From: Actinoplanes regularis
GTDB lineage: Bacteria; Actinomycetota; Actinomycetes; Mycobacteriales; Micromonosporaceae
Direction of reading: 5' to 3'
Length of the DNA: 64,000 nt
NCBI RefSeq assembly: GCF_900188005.1
Contig: NZ_FZNR01000003.1
Span: 434,001-498,000 of the forward strand
Shown here: in pieces, positions 27,903 to 35,948 of the stretch
Layout of the letters: the number at the start of each line of letters is the position of its first letter
How positions within the stretch are numbered: position 1 is the first letter of the stretch
Position numbers and translations under genes: made by a program
Notes under the pieces: generated by a model
Told to the model about the DNA's origin: nothing
Seen by the model: the letters and a program-made list of their open reading frames with translations, nothing else
Databases searched by the model: none

Positions 27903-29303
27903 TCAACTCGTGCCGCGCAAGGCGTTCAGCGCCGAGACTGTAGGGTCTACGGCGTTAGCCGGCAGGTCTGAGACACAGATCCGGTACTTGCCGGTCGGGG
28001 ACATCGGCATGTCAGCCAAACGTTCGTAGTCGATGGCGAACGGGTACCCGGTGAGTTCGGCGATCAATCTAGTGATCTGGGCGCGGTCGTCATCGCCGAG
28101 ACCCGAGGACGCCACCATTCGAATCAACAGGTGGTCGAGACGGTCTTGAACAACCTGGAACCAGTCGATGAGCGGAAACTGCCGCAGGATGTTGGAAAAT
28201 AGCTGAGGGTGGATCAAACCGCCGTGTGGGGTACAGAGAACATCCTGCATCCGGCCCATCACGGGTGACATGCGGGGAAAGCCGAAACCCGCGGGATGAG
28301 GCTCGAGCAGCGTCGCCAGATCGGTGGTCTCGTATCGAATCAGCGGCATGGCCCGGTTGTTTAGCTGAGTCAGCAGCAACCGTCCAGGCTGACCGGAAGG
28401 CACGGGCCTATCGTTCTCGTCGACGACCTCCACGATGGTGTGCTCGGACTGGATCAGCATGCCGTCGTGGTCCGGTGCCTCGTGAGCCACGATATTGGTC
28501 TCCCGACTGCCGTACTTGTCGAAGACCGGGCAGCCGAATCCTCCAACCATCGCCTCCCGCATGGCGGGAGTCAGCGGTTCTGCGTTCGGTTGCACGGCTC
28601 TCAGCCCCGGGAGCCGGATCTGTCGGCGTGCCGCGAGCCGAGCGATCAGATATAGCGACGTCGAATAGCCACTGATCAGCGAGGGCTGGTGCCGGATGAG
28701 TCGGTCCAGGATCGCGGCGATCGCATCGTGATCCAGCCGATAGGCGTTGATTTCGATCCGGCGGGACACCCGGTTGTCTAAGCGCTGGTGGCGGGTCTGT
28801 GACTCGAAGTAGGCGGGTGATCCCCAGACCAGGGCAAACGGTTCCCCGAGCTGCCAGTCTCCGCACCAGGTGTAGGTGCGTAGTTGATGTGCCCGGCACC
28901 AAAGGTCGAAGTCGCGGTCGTGGCATATCTCGACGCGCTGCCCGGTAGATCCGCTGCTGCCGCGTCTGGTCAAATCGGGCCCGGCGGCCGCCGACATCAG
29001 TCGCCCGGGATGGTCGCGGACGGTGGCGCGGGTCAGAATGGGCAGTTTCTGGAGATCGGCGACGTCGGTGACGTCGCTCGGGCGTAGCCCCCGGCGGTGC
29101 ATCACCTCCCGGTAGTACGGCACCGTCTCGTAAGCGTGTCGGATGACAGAGCACAGCTTTTCAGCCTGAAGCCGCGCCAGGTCGGTAGCAGACCAGGTCT
29201 GGGTGTCTAGAAGATGTTTCAGGCGCCTTCGTACCGCGCTGTTGCCCTGCATCGACTGGCTGGTCCAGTAGGCGCCAGCGGCAGCGCGGACCCGATAGCT
29301 CAC
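27903..29303 (-). CDS. PaaK/CapK-like adenylate-forming ligase
   Basis: This protein of 466 residues belongs to the phenylacetate-CoA ligase/CapK branch of adenylating enzymes. Visible motifs are the phosphate-binding loop RRGSSGSTGQRVEI (about 112-125), KYGSRETNIVAHE (about 260-272), RYETTDLATL in place of the usual Y-x-TGD (about 320), and GRMQDVL. It should activate a carboxylate as an acyl-AMP; the acceptor could be CoA, a carrier or another group. The GTG start overlaps the kinase stop (GTGA), so the two are translationally coupled. Confidence 0.82.
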   Translation of the reverse strand: MSYRVRAAAGAYWTSQSMQGNSAVRRRLKHLLDTQTWSATDLARLQAEKLCSVIRHAYETVPYYREVMHRRGLRPSDVTDVADLQKLPILTRATVRDHPGRLMSAAAGPDLTRRGSSGSTGQRVEICHDRDFDLWCRAHQLRTYTWCGDWQLGEPFALVWGSPAYFESQTRHQRLDNRVSRRIEINAYRLDHDAIAAILDRLIRHQPSLISGYSTSLYLIARLAARRQIRLPGLRAVQPNAEPLTPAMREAMVGGFGCPVFDKYGSRETNIVAHEAPDHDGMLIQSEHTIVEVVDENDRPVPSGQPGRLLLTQLNNRAMPLIRYETTDLATLLEPHPAGFGFPRMSPVMGRMQDVLCTPHGGLIHPQLFSNILRQFPLIDWFQVVQDRLDHLLIRMVASSGLGDDDRAQITRLIAELTGYPFAIDYERLADMPMSPTGKYRICVSDLPANAVDPTVSALNALRGTS

Positions 29304-30013
29304 CGGACCTGCTCAAGATGGCGGAGCGTCAGGAGTGTGGTCACCAGTGGTGCAACCGTGTTGAAGACGACGGCTGCCGCCGGACGCGCATCCACTACCG
29401 TCACCTGCGGTCGGTCTCGAACCAAATCAAGATAGACACACCGATTTGTAGTCAGATCCGCCTCGTTCTCGTCGTACCCTCGCGTCCCCCGTCTCGTAAT
29501 GCGCTCCAACGCGGTGCGCGCTGGCAGGTCGAGCAGGACGGACAGATCCGGTGCCGGAATCTGGTCGAATACCAGGTTCAGGTCATCAGGGTTACACCCG
29601 GCGCGCAGGGCATGCACCCGGCGGTCCAACTCATGACGGTCGTGCACGACGACGTCTGATTCCGCGGCGATGGCCATCGCCTCGTGGTGTATCCGGACCT
29701 CCTCCAACGCCATCACATAGTCGACGAAGCGTGGCGTGAACGCCGACCGTGCCCTGCCCGCGTCGTCGTGATGCAGCTTCGCGTAGTTGAAGAAGAACGA
29801 CGAGAGCCTCGGGTCGGCCAGGTCGACGACGGCCGTGACCGGCTGCCGGTACGCCCGAGGCAGGTTTCCAACGATATGGGCGTTGCGACCAGCTACGCGA
29901 ACGTACTCGGCGATGCGCTGACACAATTCGGTCTTCCCGCTCCCGTCGATACCGCTGACGGCGATCCGTATCGGCCCTCGGGCCGGTGTAGCCATGGCAG
30001 ACGACTTAGGCAC
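29300..30013 (-). CDS. Thymidylate-kinase-like P-loop kinase
   Basis: This protein of 237 residues has a Walker A GIDGSGKT near the N-terminus, a DRH in the position of the dTMP-kinase DRY/DRW motif (VVVHDRHELD), LSVLLDLPARTALERI, and a LID-like basic segment RRGTRGYDENE. The overall plan is that of dTMP kinases, but the housekeeping Tmk is usually more conserved, so another phosphate acceptor is possible. The start GTG 30013 is supported by GAGGG eight bases upstream; ATG 29995 lacks such a site. It is the first gene of the pair with the PaaK-like ligase. Confidence 0.78.
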   Translation of the reverse strand: MPKSSAMATPARGPIRIAVSGIDGSGKTELCQRIAEYVRVAGRNAHIVGNLPRAYRQPVTAVVDLADPRLSSFFFNYAKLHHDDAGRARSAFTPRFVDYVMALEEVRIHHEAMAIAAESDVVVHDRHELDRRVHALRAGCNPDDLNLVFDQIPAPDLSVLLDLPARTALERITRRGTRGYDENEADLTTNRCVYLDLVRDRPQVTVVDARPAAAVVFNTVAPLVTTLLTLRHLEQVR

Positions 30014-30140
30014 GCTTACCACCCTCGTGACTTGGTGCCGCCGCCAGTCCATACGCGTAACCCGCGAAAGCGAGCGGTGTGGCACTCAGGCCGCGGCAAG
30101 TGCATTGACGGATATCTAACATTTAGGGCTTTAGGCATGT

Positions 30141-30160
30141 ATGTAGACGTATGTAGGCGT
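30141..30160. repeat. 10-bp tandem direct repeat upstream of the aldolase gene
   Basis: ATGTAGACGT is followed at once by ATGTAGGCGT, ending 11 bases before the aldolase ATG. It lies in the 158-bp divergent spacer with the kinase gene and may be a regulator site. No Shine-Dalgarno sequence precedes the ATG. Confidence 0.55.
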
Positions 30161-30171
30161 AAGTTCAATAC

Positions 30172-30951
30172 ATGATTGGTCGTCAATATTTGTCTGGCCC
30201 GCTAGTCCGGTCTGTGCGGGCGTCGTGGCCACGTTCGCCTTCTTTCGGGCTGTTCCAGCTCTGGGCCGAGCCGGGCGTCGCCGAGCTCTACGCGATGGCA
30301 GGACTGGACTTCGTCGTGATCGACATGGAGGCCGGCGCACTTGACCGCGCGGCTGTAATGCGGATCGTCCAGGCGCTGCATGGGCATGACATATCTGTGC
30401 TCGTCCGGCTTGCCGCGCACGACCGTCCGGCGATCGAACACGCGCTGGACATCGGTGCCGACGGCGTTCTGGTACCCAAGGTGGAATCCGCGGATGAGGC
30501 CCGTGCCGTCGCGGAGGCCGCCAAATTCCCGCCGCTCGGTCGCCGCGGCGTCAATCCGGTTCGTGCCTCCGGGTACTTCGCCGATGTGCCCGGCTACCTT
30601 GCTGGCGCCAACGACTCGACCCTGTGCCTTGTCCAGATCGAGTCGGCGGCGGCGGCTGCCGTGGCGTCGGACATCGCGGCGGTTCCCGGAATCGATGGCC
30701 TGTTCATCGGCATGGGCGATCTCGCAATGGATCTTGGCCAGCCTGGCGTTATGACGGGCGACAGGGTCGACACCATCCGAGCCGCAGTCCTGAAGGCGGC
30801 ATCCGAAAACGGCATCGTGGCAGGCATCTTTGCTTACACCGAGGACCTCGCCCGTTCGTACCGGGATGAAGGGTTCGAAGTCATAGCGGTCGGTAATGAG
30901 ATCAAGCTTCTTCGTGAGGCGATCACCCGTACAGCCGGCAACGTCCGTTGA
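30172..30951 (+). CDS. HpcH/HpaI-family aldolase
   Basis: This protein of 259 residues is a class II pyruvate/oxaloacetate-type aldolase of the PEP/pyruvate TIM-barrel superfamily. It has DFVVIDMEAG (about 44-53), VLVRLAAHD, GADGVLVPKVESADEARA, RRGVNPVRASGY (about 124-135), the metal-ligand segment LVQIESAAAA and GMGDLAMDLGQPG. It is expected to make or break a C-C bond with pyruvate or a related keto acid. No ribosome-binding site is seen before ATG 30172, so a leaderless mRNA or the downstream GTG 30214 is possible. Confidence 0.85.
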   Translation: MIGRQYLSGPLVRSVRASWPRSPSFGLFQLWAEPGVAELYAMAGLDFVVIDMEAGALDRAAVMRIVQALHGHDISVLVRLAAHDRPAIEHALDIGADGVLVPKVESADEARAVAEAAKFPPLGRRGVNPVRASGYFADVPGYLAGANDSTLCLVQIESAAAAAVASDIAAVPGIDGLFIGMGDLAMDLGQPGVMTGDRVDTIRAAVLKAASENGIVAGIFAYTEDLARSYRDEGFEVIAVGNEIKLLREAITRTAGNVR

Positions 30952-31034
30952 TAGCGATGAGGCCGCCCTGCCGCCAATAGCGGCAGGGCTGTCGCCTAGT
31001 CGGCTGGCGACGAAGGCGACGGCAGGGCGGATCG

Positions 31035-32102
31035 TCACGAAGATTCCGCCTTTCGGGCGAAGCGGGCGGTGCCGCCGAGGCGGTCTCGGACAACGCGTGG
31101 GAGTCGTACAAGATCGGGATCGGTCCGGGGGCGATGACCGGGCAACCGGACAGGCGGATAGCCGCGCTGCATCCGTGTCCCGGCCAGATGTTCGGCCAGC
31201 GCACGCAAATGCTGCTCGTACTCCTTCGGGGCGACTCCGACAATGTCGGGCCGGAACGCCAGAAACAGCCCGGAATTGCCGGTGCCCAGCTGACTCGTCC
31301 CTACGACACCGCCCCCAGCGACGGCACCTGCCAGGAGCTCCACGGCGACGGCCAGCGCGAACCCTCGTTGTGGGGCATCCGGGTAACCGAGCGGAGCGAT
31401 GAATGCCCGCGGCGGATCTCCGTACAGAAGCTGCGCTTCGGACACCGGTGCGCCGTTCTCGTCATGTAGTAGTCCTGCTGGCACACGGCAGCCGGCATCG
31501 CGCAGCATCCGGATCGCACCCTCGGTGGTAGCAGCCGTGGTCATGTCGACGACGATTGGTTCCGGGCCGCCGGGTACGGCGATGAGTAGAGGATTGGTGG
31601 CCAGTCGAGGTTCGGCACCTCCGGGCGGCGCGACCTTCTGACCGCCTCCGGAGTAGTTGACGAAGCCCAGGCAGCACAGGCCGTGCATCGCCAGCGCTTG
31701 TCCGAACGGGGCGAGCATGCCCATGTGGCCGGCGTTGCGTACCGCTACGACGGCAATCGGCTGTTCGGAGGTCAGCCGCAGTAGCTCCGACTCGGCGGCG
31801 TCCAGCGCAAGGATGCCGAAGCCGCGGCGGCCGTCGATGGTGCTCGCCATCGCGGACACCGGGGTGATGGTCGGTGCGGCCGCAGCCTTGACGGCGCCGC
31901 CAGCGACCGCATCCGCGTACTCGAATGCTCGCATAATTCCGTGTGACGCTCGCCCCGCTAGCTCCGCCGTGACGAGCTGAAGGCCAAGACGTGCGGCGAC
32001 TTCCGCCGGTACCTCATGTCGTCGCAGGTATTCGATGACCAACCGCTGCGCCTCTTCGGACGTGATCAAGACGTTGTCTTGCGCCTTTCCGGAAGTGCTC
32101 AT
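31035..32102 (-). CDS. Ldh2-family NAD(P)H oxidoreductase
   Basis: This protein of 355 residues is of the malate/L-lactate/ureidoglycolate/sulfolactate dehydrogenase type. It has HEVPAEVAARLGLQLVTAELAGRASHGIMR at the start, IDGRRGFGILAL, AVRNAGHMGMLAPF (catalytic His region) and the LATNPLLIAVPGG and VVDMTT segments. The family also includes delta1-pyrroline-2-carboxylate/piperideine-2-carboxylate reductases that make proline or pipecolate, notable beside ProRS-like genes, but the substrate cannot be assigned. ATG 32102 overlaps the upstream ProRS-like stop by one base (TGATG). Confidence 0.8.
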   Translation of the reverse strand: MSTSGKAQDNVLITSEEAQRLVIEYLRRHEVPAEVAARLGLQLVTAELAGRASHGIMRAFEYADAVAGGAVKAAAAPTITPVSAMASTIDGRRGFGILALDAAESELLRLTSEQPIAVVAVRNAGHMGMLAPFGQALAMHGLCCLGFVNYSGGGQKVAPPGGAEPRLATNPLLIAVPGGPEPIVVDMTTAATTEGAIRMLRDAGCRVPAGLLHDENGAPVSEAQLLYGDPPRAFIAPLGYPDAPQRGFALAVAVELLAGAVAGGGVVGTSQLGTGNSGLFLAFRPDIVGVAPKEYEQHLRALAEHLAGTRMQRGYPPVRLPGHRPRTDPDLVRLPRVVRDRLGGTARFARKAESS

Positions 32103-33604
32103 CACAGTCGCGCCGATACATAAGCGACCTGCCGGGTGCGTCGGCCGGTCAGCGCGCACAGACGATTGCGGTCGCTCTCCACGGTGCCCAGTACCTCGCC
32201 ACGCTGCCACGTTGCGACTGTTGCGATCGCCGATTCGTCCATCGCAATGGGAACCTCGGCGACCAGGCCGGCGGTCACGACCTCCCGGGTCTCGTCAGCC
32301 GTGGTCGTGGCGACGACACGACAGGCGAGGTAGCTCTCGATCTCATCGGCCAGCACCTCGCGTACCGAGTCCAGGGCAGCCTCCACCGCTTGTGCTGCCT
32401 GTTCCGGGTTCCCGACGGCAAGTTCGTATTCCCACCGATCGGTGGCCCGGACGATGACGACGCGATACCGATCTTGGGGGGAGCGTGGCGCGGACACGTA
32501 GCAGCGGACGGGCACCCCGGCGAGCCGCCACCGCCGGTCATTGACCTTGCCCTGACCAGGCGAGGACGCCACGACCCGGACATCGTGAGCAGACAAGGCC
32601 GAGGCAAGCTGGCGCGAGGCGTCGGCAGCCGCCGCGTCGAAGACCACCAGGCCAACCTGATCGGGTGCCCAATGCGGGGGAACGCAAAGCGTGAGATCCG
32701 TCCGTAGCGACAGCAGTAGCTGGCTCAGCAGCAGCCGCTTGGTTAATGCGCCGGTGGCATGCCAAGTGGCATGCTGGACGCCGTCTTCACGGATTGTCAC
32801 GTTGTATGCCCGAGAGAACCGCTGACCTTGTTCGTACAACGAAGCGACCTGCAGCGTCGCGCCGCCGGGCAATGGCACGTCGCCCCCGATACTCCGGTCG
32901 GCGACCGTGGTGTTGTTGCCCCACCGCGGGCGCGTCGACCACAAGGCCGGCGCACCGTAGTCCGCCACCACCTGCCGGAAAAGCGACTCCAATGCGTGAA
33001 ACTCGGCTCGTGCTTCGTTCTGGTCGGCGAAGCATGCCTGGAACTCCATCACGCCGGTCGACTCCATCGCCCGGAACACGCTGCGGCCCGATCGTGTGCC
33101 GGCGGGCATCGGGCGAAAGTAGCGCGCCTGGCGCCACATCCGGATTGGTAGATCGGAGCGGTGCCTTACGACCCTTGCCCAATGGGTATAGACGGTGGCC
33201 TCGCCGGTCGGGCTCAGCACAGCGCGCGGCGCCGTTCCACGGAAACGGGCATCATCGACCCGTAGAAGTCGATCTGCCACGGGGAAGACCAATTCCGTGG
33301 CCGCATAGACGTCGGCAGGTGCAAGCATCGGATAGTCGTACTCAGCAAAACCGGCCTCGGTGGCGGCCCGTCGGACACGGTCAGTGAACATGTTGATCAT
33401 GCGAGTGCCGGTCGGCAGCATGATCATCGCGCCCGGCAGGGCAATCGTCCGCGAGTCGAGGACGTCACCAGCCGTCAACGCCTGCGCGAACTGCCCCAGA
33501 GTGAAGGCATCCGTCCGGGTGCTGTCGCTGATCAGGCTGGCCGTGGCATCGCGGCGAGGTGGGTGCCACCCTGGGGCTGGGATCGACTCGGCCAGTCCGG
33601 TCAT
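32102..33604 (-). CDS. Divergent archaeal-type prolyl-tRNA synthetase paralogue
   Basis: This protein of 500 residues aligns by eye along the full archaeal/eukaryotic-type ProRS plan. The parts are a motif 1 region (57-95, PGAMIMLPTGTRMIN), SPTGEATVY at 131-139 for RPTSET, motif 2 near 159-188, LQVASLYEQGQRFSRAY at 251-267 for LQAGTSHxLGQNFAKAF, a motif 3 Arg near 290, an anticodon-like domain (about 312-400) and the extra C-terminal domain ending QVAYVSARL. Changes at key points are the motif 2 FRxE becoming FRPM and the proline-pocket TSH becoming SLY. I infer altered substrate use or loss of tRNA charging. It is coupled to the cupin gene (ATGA) and the reductase gene (TGATG). Confidence 0.78.
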   Translation of the reverse strand: MTGLAESIPAPGWHPPRRDATASLISDSTRTDAFTLGQFAQALTAGDVLDSRTIALPGAMIMLPTGTRMINMFTDRVRRAATEAGFAEYDYPMLAPADVYAATELVFPVADRLLRVDDARFRGTAPRAVLSPTGEATVYTHWARVVRHRSDLPIRMWRQARYFRPMPAGTRSGRSVFRAMESTGVMEFQACFADQNEARAEFHALESLFRQVVADYGAPALWSTRPRWGNNTTVADRSIGGDVPLPGGATLQVASLYEQGQRFSRAYNVTIREDGVQHATWHATGALTKRLLLSQLLLSLRTDLTLCVPPHWAPDQVGLVVFDAAAADASRQLASALSAHDVRVVASSPGQGKVNDRRWRLAGVPVRCYVSAPRSPQDRYRVVIVRATDRWEYELAVGNPEQAAQAVEAALDSVREVLADEIESYLACRVVATTTADETREVVTAGLVAEVPIAMDESAIATVATWQRGEVLGTVESDRNRLCALTGRRTRQVAYVSARL

Positions 33605-34020
33605 TCCATGACCATCATGCGGTCCGGCGAACCGATCGGCATGTGCGGTACCCCGAATGCCACGAACTCCAGCGGCTGGTCGGTTCCCGGATCCGTCTTC
33701 ACGCCGTGCGGATAGTCCGCCGGCACGAAGATCGAGTCGCCTCGTGCTATCGGGTAGTCGAGTCCATCGATGTGAATGAGGCCGCGTGACGACAGGACGT
33801 AGAGGATGTGAGCGCCCGGATGGGTGTGCAGTTCGAATGCGGCACCGGGCTGCATGACGATCCGATCGAGCCCGACCTCAGTGTCGGCGCCGATCGTTCC
33901 GACCGCGCCGGCGACGCCGCCGATGTCGACCAGGACGCTACCGTCGGAGTGCAGCAACTTGACCGGCTCGCCGGTCAACGCGTTGACAAGGTGAGCCTGC
34001 GGGTCAAAGGCCATGGGCAC
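33601..34020 (-). CDS. Cupin-domain protein
   Basis: This protein of 139 residues is one cupin barrel. Metal-binding motif 1 is GAAFELHTHPGAHILYVLSSRG (two His, with Glu in the pattern) and motif 2 is GDSIFVPADYPHGVKT. Such proteins are metal-dependent dioxygenases, isomerases or sensors; none can be chosen here. The start is GTG 34020 with AAGGAG eight bases upstream. It is the first gene of the cupin / ProRS-like / Ldh2 operon, and its stop overlaps the next ATG by four bases. Confidence 0.82.
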   Translation of the reverse strand: MPMAFDPQAHLVNALTGEPVKLLHSDGSVLVDIGGVAGAVGTIGADTEVGLDRIVMQPGAAFELHTHPGAHILYVLSSRGLIHIDGLDYPIARGDSIFVPADYPHGVKTDPGTDQPLEFVAFGVPHMPIGSPDRMMVME

Positions 34021-34499
34021 TGGTAGTACTCCTTGTCGATGGCGGCGCCGGGTCGATCACAACACCTCGAATGGTTGAGTGAGGCGGCGACGATGGCGGA
34101 GTCGGTGGGTGGTTTAGACGCGGTAGCAAACGATGCGCCTGGGAAGGTGCAGATGATCGAGCAGCGATGGGTGGCCCACCTCATCGCAACCGTGCGTGAG
34201 CGCTCGTTGCCCCGGCTCCATCAAATCTTGCAGACCAGCCAATGCCTTGGGAATGATGCGGTCCGCACGGACTTGCCGTACGGACCTAGGCGGTGATCGA
34301 TGTATTTGGGGTGCGTTGAGCTGTGCGCCGTCCAGAAGACCGCACCGAATTAAGGTGATTCATGTTTCGTATCTCGTGATACCGGCCGACGGCCCTGCAG
34401 ACGCAGTTCAAACGGTGCCGCTTCCGGCCGAAGCTGCCACGGACACGGATGTGACGGCATGGTTGTACGAGTGGTAGGCGGCATTCTGAGGAGACGGCA
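34021..34499. other. Divergent spacer with a possible short peptide gene
   Basis: About 480 bases lie between the cupin gene (leftward) and the HAD-like gene (rightward). No known protein family is seen. Apart from promoters for both directions, which I could not define, the only item of note is the short frame ending at 34477, listed separately. Confidence 0.5.
34361..34477 (+). CDS. Possible short peptide upstream of the HAD-like gene
   Basis: A short frame ends with ...TDTDVTAWLYEW and TAG at 34477, 22 bases before the next gene start. With the GTG near 34361 it gives roughly 38 residues (including YLVIPADGPADAVQTVPLPA); a later GTG gives 33. The Shine-Dalgarno-like AAGG is badly placed for this frame and instead fits a five-codon frame (Met-Phe-Arg-Ile-Ser) starting with the ATG a few bases later. 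It may be a leader peptide, a precursor peptide or chance. Confidence 0.25.
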   Translation, partial: HVSYLVIPADGPADAVQTVPLPAEAATDTDVTAWLYEW

Positions 34500-35834
34500 G
34501 TGACCCGTTACGACCAGATTCTCCGCTCGTGGGAAGGGCTGGCGGCACCCCTTGCGCTCGCCATGGCAGACGCCGGGAAGGCGGCTCGTCAGCACGTCAT
34601 CGCCAGCACTGAGCAGGAGGTAGCCATCCGCGACGTCGCGGCCGGAGTCGCGGCACCCGCGCTGGTCGGTTACGTGGTGTGGCTCCTGCGCCGTGCCTCC
34701 GAGAAGGGGCTTCGACGGCTGTGTTTCCTGTCCCGGGATGCACAGGTGTTCTATGAGATCGCCCGTCGGCTCGCGCCTCGGCTCGGTCTGGCCCTGGAGT
34801 TGCGGTACGTCTACAGCAGTCGGCGTACCTGGAATCTCGCTGCCGCGGATCCCGCGAATCTCGCTGCCCAGGACTGGCTGTTCAACAGCTTCATGCGCGC
34901 CAATGCCGCCGACGTGTGCACCCGGCTTGGGCTGGATTCGTCCGCCTACGGTGCGCTGTTGGTCGATGCCGGAGCCTCGGTCGACCCGGAGGTACGCGCT
35001 GACCAGCAGGAACAGGCGTTGGCCCTGCGCCGATTCGTTGCGTCGCCCGCGCTGGCCGCCGCGGTGGCTCCATCGGTGGAGGCGATGCGGGGGTTGGTAC
35101 GTGACTATGCCTTACAGGAAGGCATCGCATCGACGTCAACCGGACTCGTCGATGCCGGGTGGACCGGCCGGATGATCGGTGCCCTCACGACCGCGACGGC
35201 CGGGTTGCCGCAGCCGCAGGTCTTCTTCTGGGCGCACGAGCCGCGGGAGTCCGGCTGGACTGATCCGGCTCGGGTGCACGCCTTCATGTACAACACAGCG
35301 ACTGGCGAAGGCGTGACCGAACGGGTTCCGGATACGCCGTACATCATCGAGACGTTCTGCATGTCCGATCACGGTATCGCCGCTGGCTACCGCCGGGCCT
35401 CGGATGGCAGGGTCGACGGCATCGTCGAGACGGACACCAATCCGGCCGTCGAGGAGTGGGGCTTCGGCGTCTTCCGGGAGACGATCTATCACTTCTGCGA
35501 GCATCTCACCGACCGTGACCTAGTCGCGGCGGCGGACTCGCGGGACGTTATTGCCCGGGTGCTGCGTGCTTTCTGGCTCACTCCCACGCCGCAGGAAGCG
35601 GCGGCCTGGGGCGATTACCCGTACGACAGCGATCCGCTGGGAAGATCCACTCGGCCGCTGGCCCGACCATTCGACGACGACCACCTCAAAGCCGTGCTCA
35701 ACGGAGCTCCACTCCGGCAGGCGGACCGCGCTTGGATACAGGGTTCCCTCGCCCGCAGTGGTCCGCTCGGAGCCCAAGTCGCCGAGTTACTTGTACCGAG
35801 TTACTCGGCTCTGGGAGCGCCCGCGACCGACTGA
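34500..35834 (+). CDS. COG5610-type HAD-like protein
   Basis: This protein of 444 residues resembles predicted HAD-superfamily hydrolases of the COG5610 type found in polysaccharide and antibiotic loci. Visible landmarks are GLRRLCFLSRDAQVFYEIAR (about 70-90), LELRYVYSSRRTWNLAA (about 100-115) and TGLVDAGWTGRMIGAL (about 213-228). The nucleophile-like Asp sits in FLSRDA and a second acidic site in LVDAGWTG. The reaction is unknown. GTG 34500 is preceded by GAGGAG at eight bases. It closes the putative biosynthetic locus. Confidence 0.65.
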   Translation: MTRYDQILRSWEGLAAPLALAMADAGKAARQHVIASTEQEVAIRDVAAGVAAPALVGYVVWLLRRASEKGLRRLCFLSRDAQVFYEIARRLAPRLGLALELRYVYSSRRTWNLAAADPANLAAQDWLFNSFMRANAADVCTRLGLDSSAYGALLVDAGASVDPEVRADQQEQALALRRFVASPALAAAVAPSVEAMRGLVRDYALQEGIASTSTGLVDAGWTGRMIGALTTATAGLPQPQVFFWAHEPRESGWTDPARVHAFMYNTATGEGVTERVPDTPYIIETFCMSDHGIAAGYRRASDGRVDGIVETDTNPAVEEWGFGVFRETIYHFCEHLTDRDLVAAADSRDVIARVLRAFWLTPTPQEAAAWGDYPYDSDPLGRSTRPLARPFDDDHLKAVLNGAPLRQADRAWIQGSLARSGPLGAQVAELLVPSYSALGAPATD

Positions 35835-35948
35835 TCTCCGGAGGTTTCCCGGATTGGCCGGCGCAGCTCGTGCTTCTTCACTGGCATGAACGCGTGAACA
35901 TCGCGAATATCGTAATTGTGTCCCATTGGCGACGAGTACCTACATGTG

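Larger units (their letters stand above)
26032..35834. other. Putative biosynthetic locus with two ProRS-like enzymes
   Basis: Eight genes in three directions are packed between the HD gene and the conjugation module: proS; a PaaK-like adenylating enzyme with a kinase; an HpcH/HpaI aldolase; a coupled cupin / ProRS-like / Ldh2-reductase operon; and a COG5610-type protein. Overlapping GTGA, ATGA and TGATG junctions inside the minus-strand operons indicate tight co-expression. No polyketide, nonribosomal-peptide, terpene or lanthipeptide enzyme is present, so it does not match a standard class I recognise. Confidence 0.5.

Noticed and set aside
34033..34296. Plus-strand frame of 87 codons in the cupin/HAD spacer
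   Set aside because: It starts at TTG without a ribosome site, overlaps the cupin leader and matches no family.
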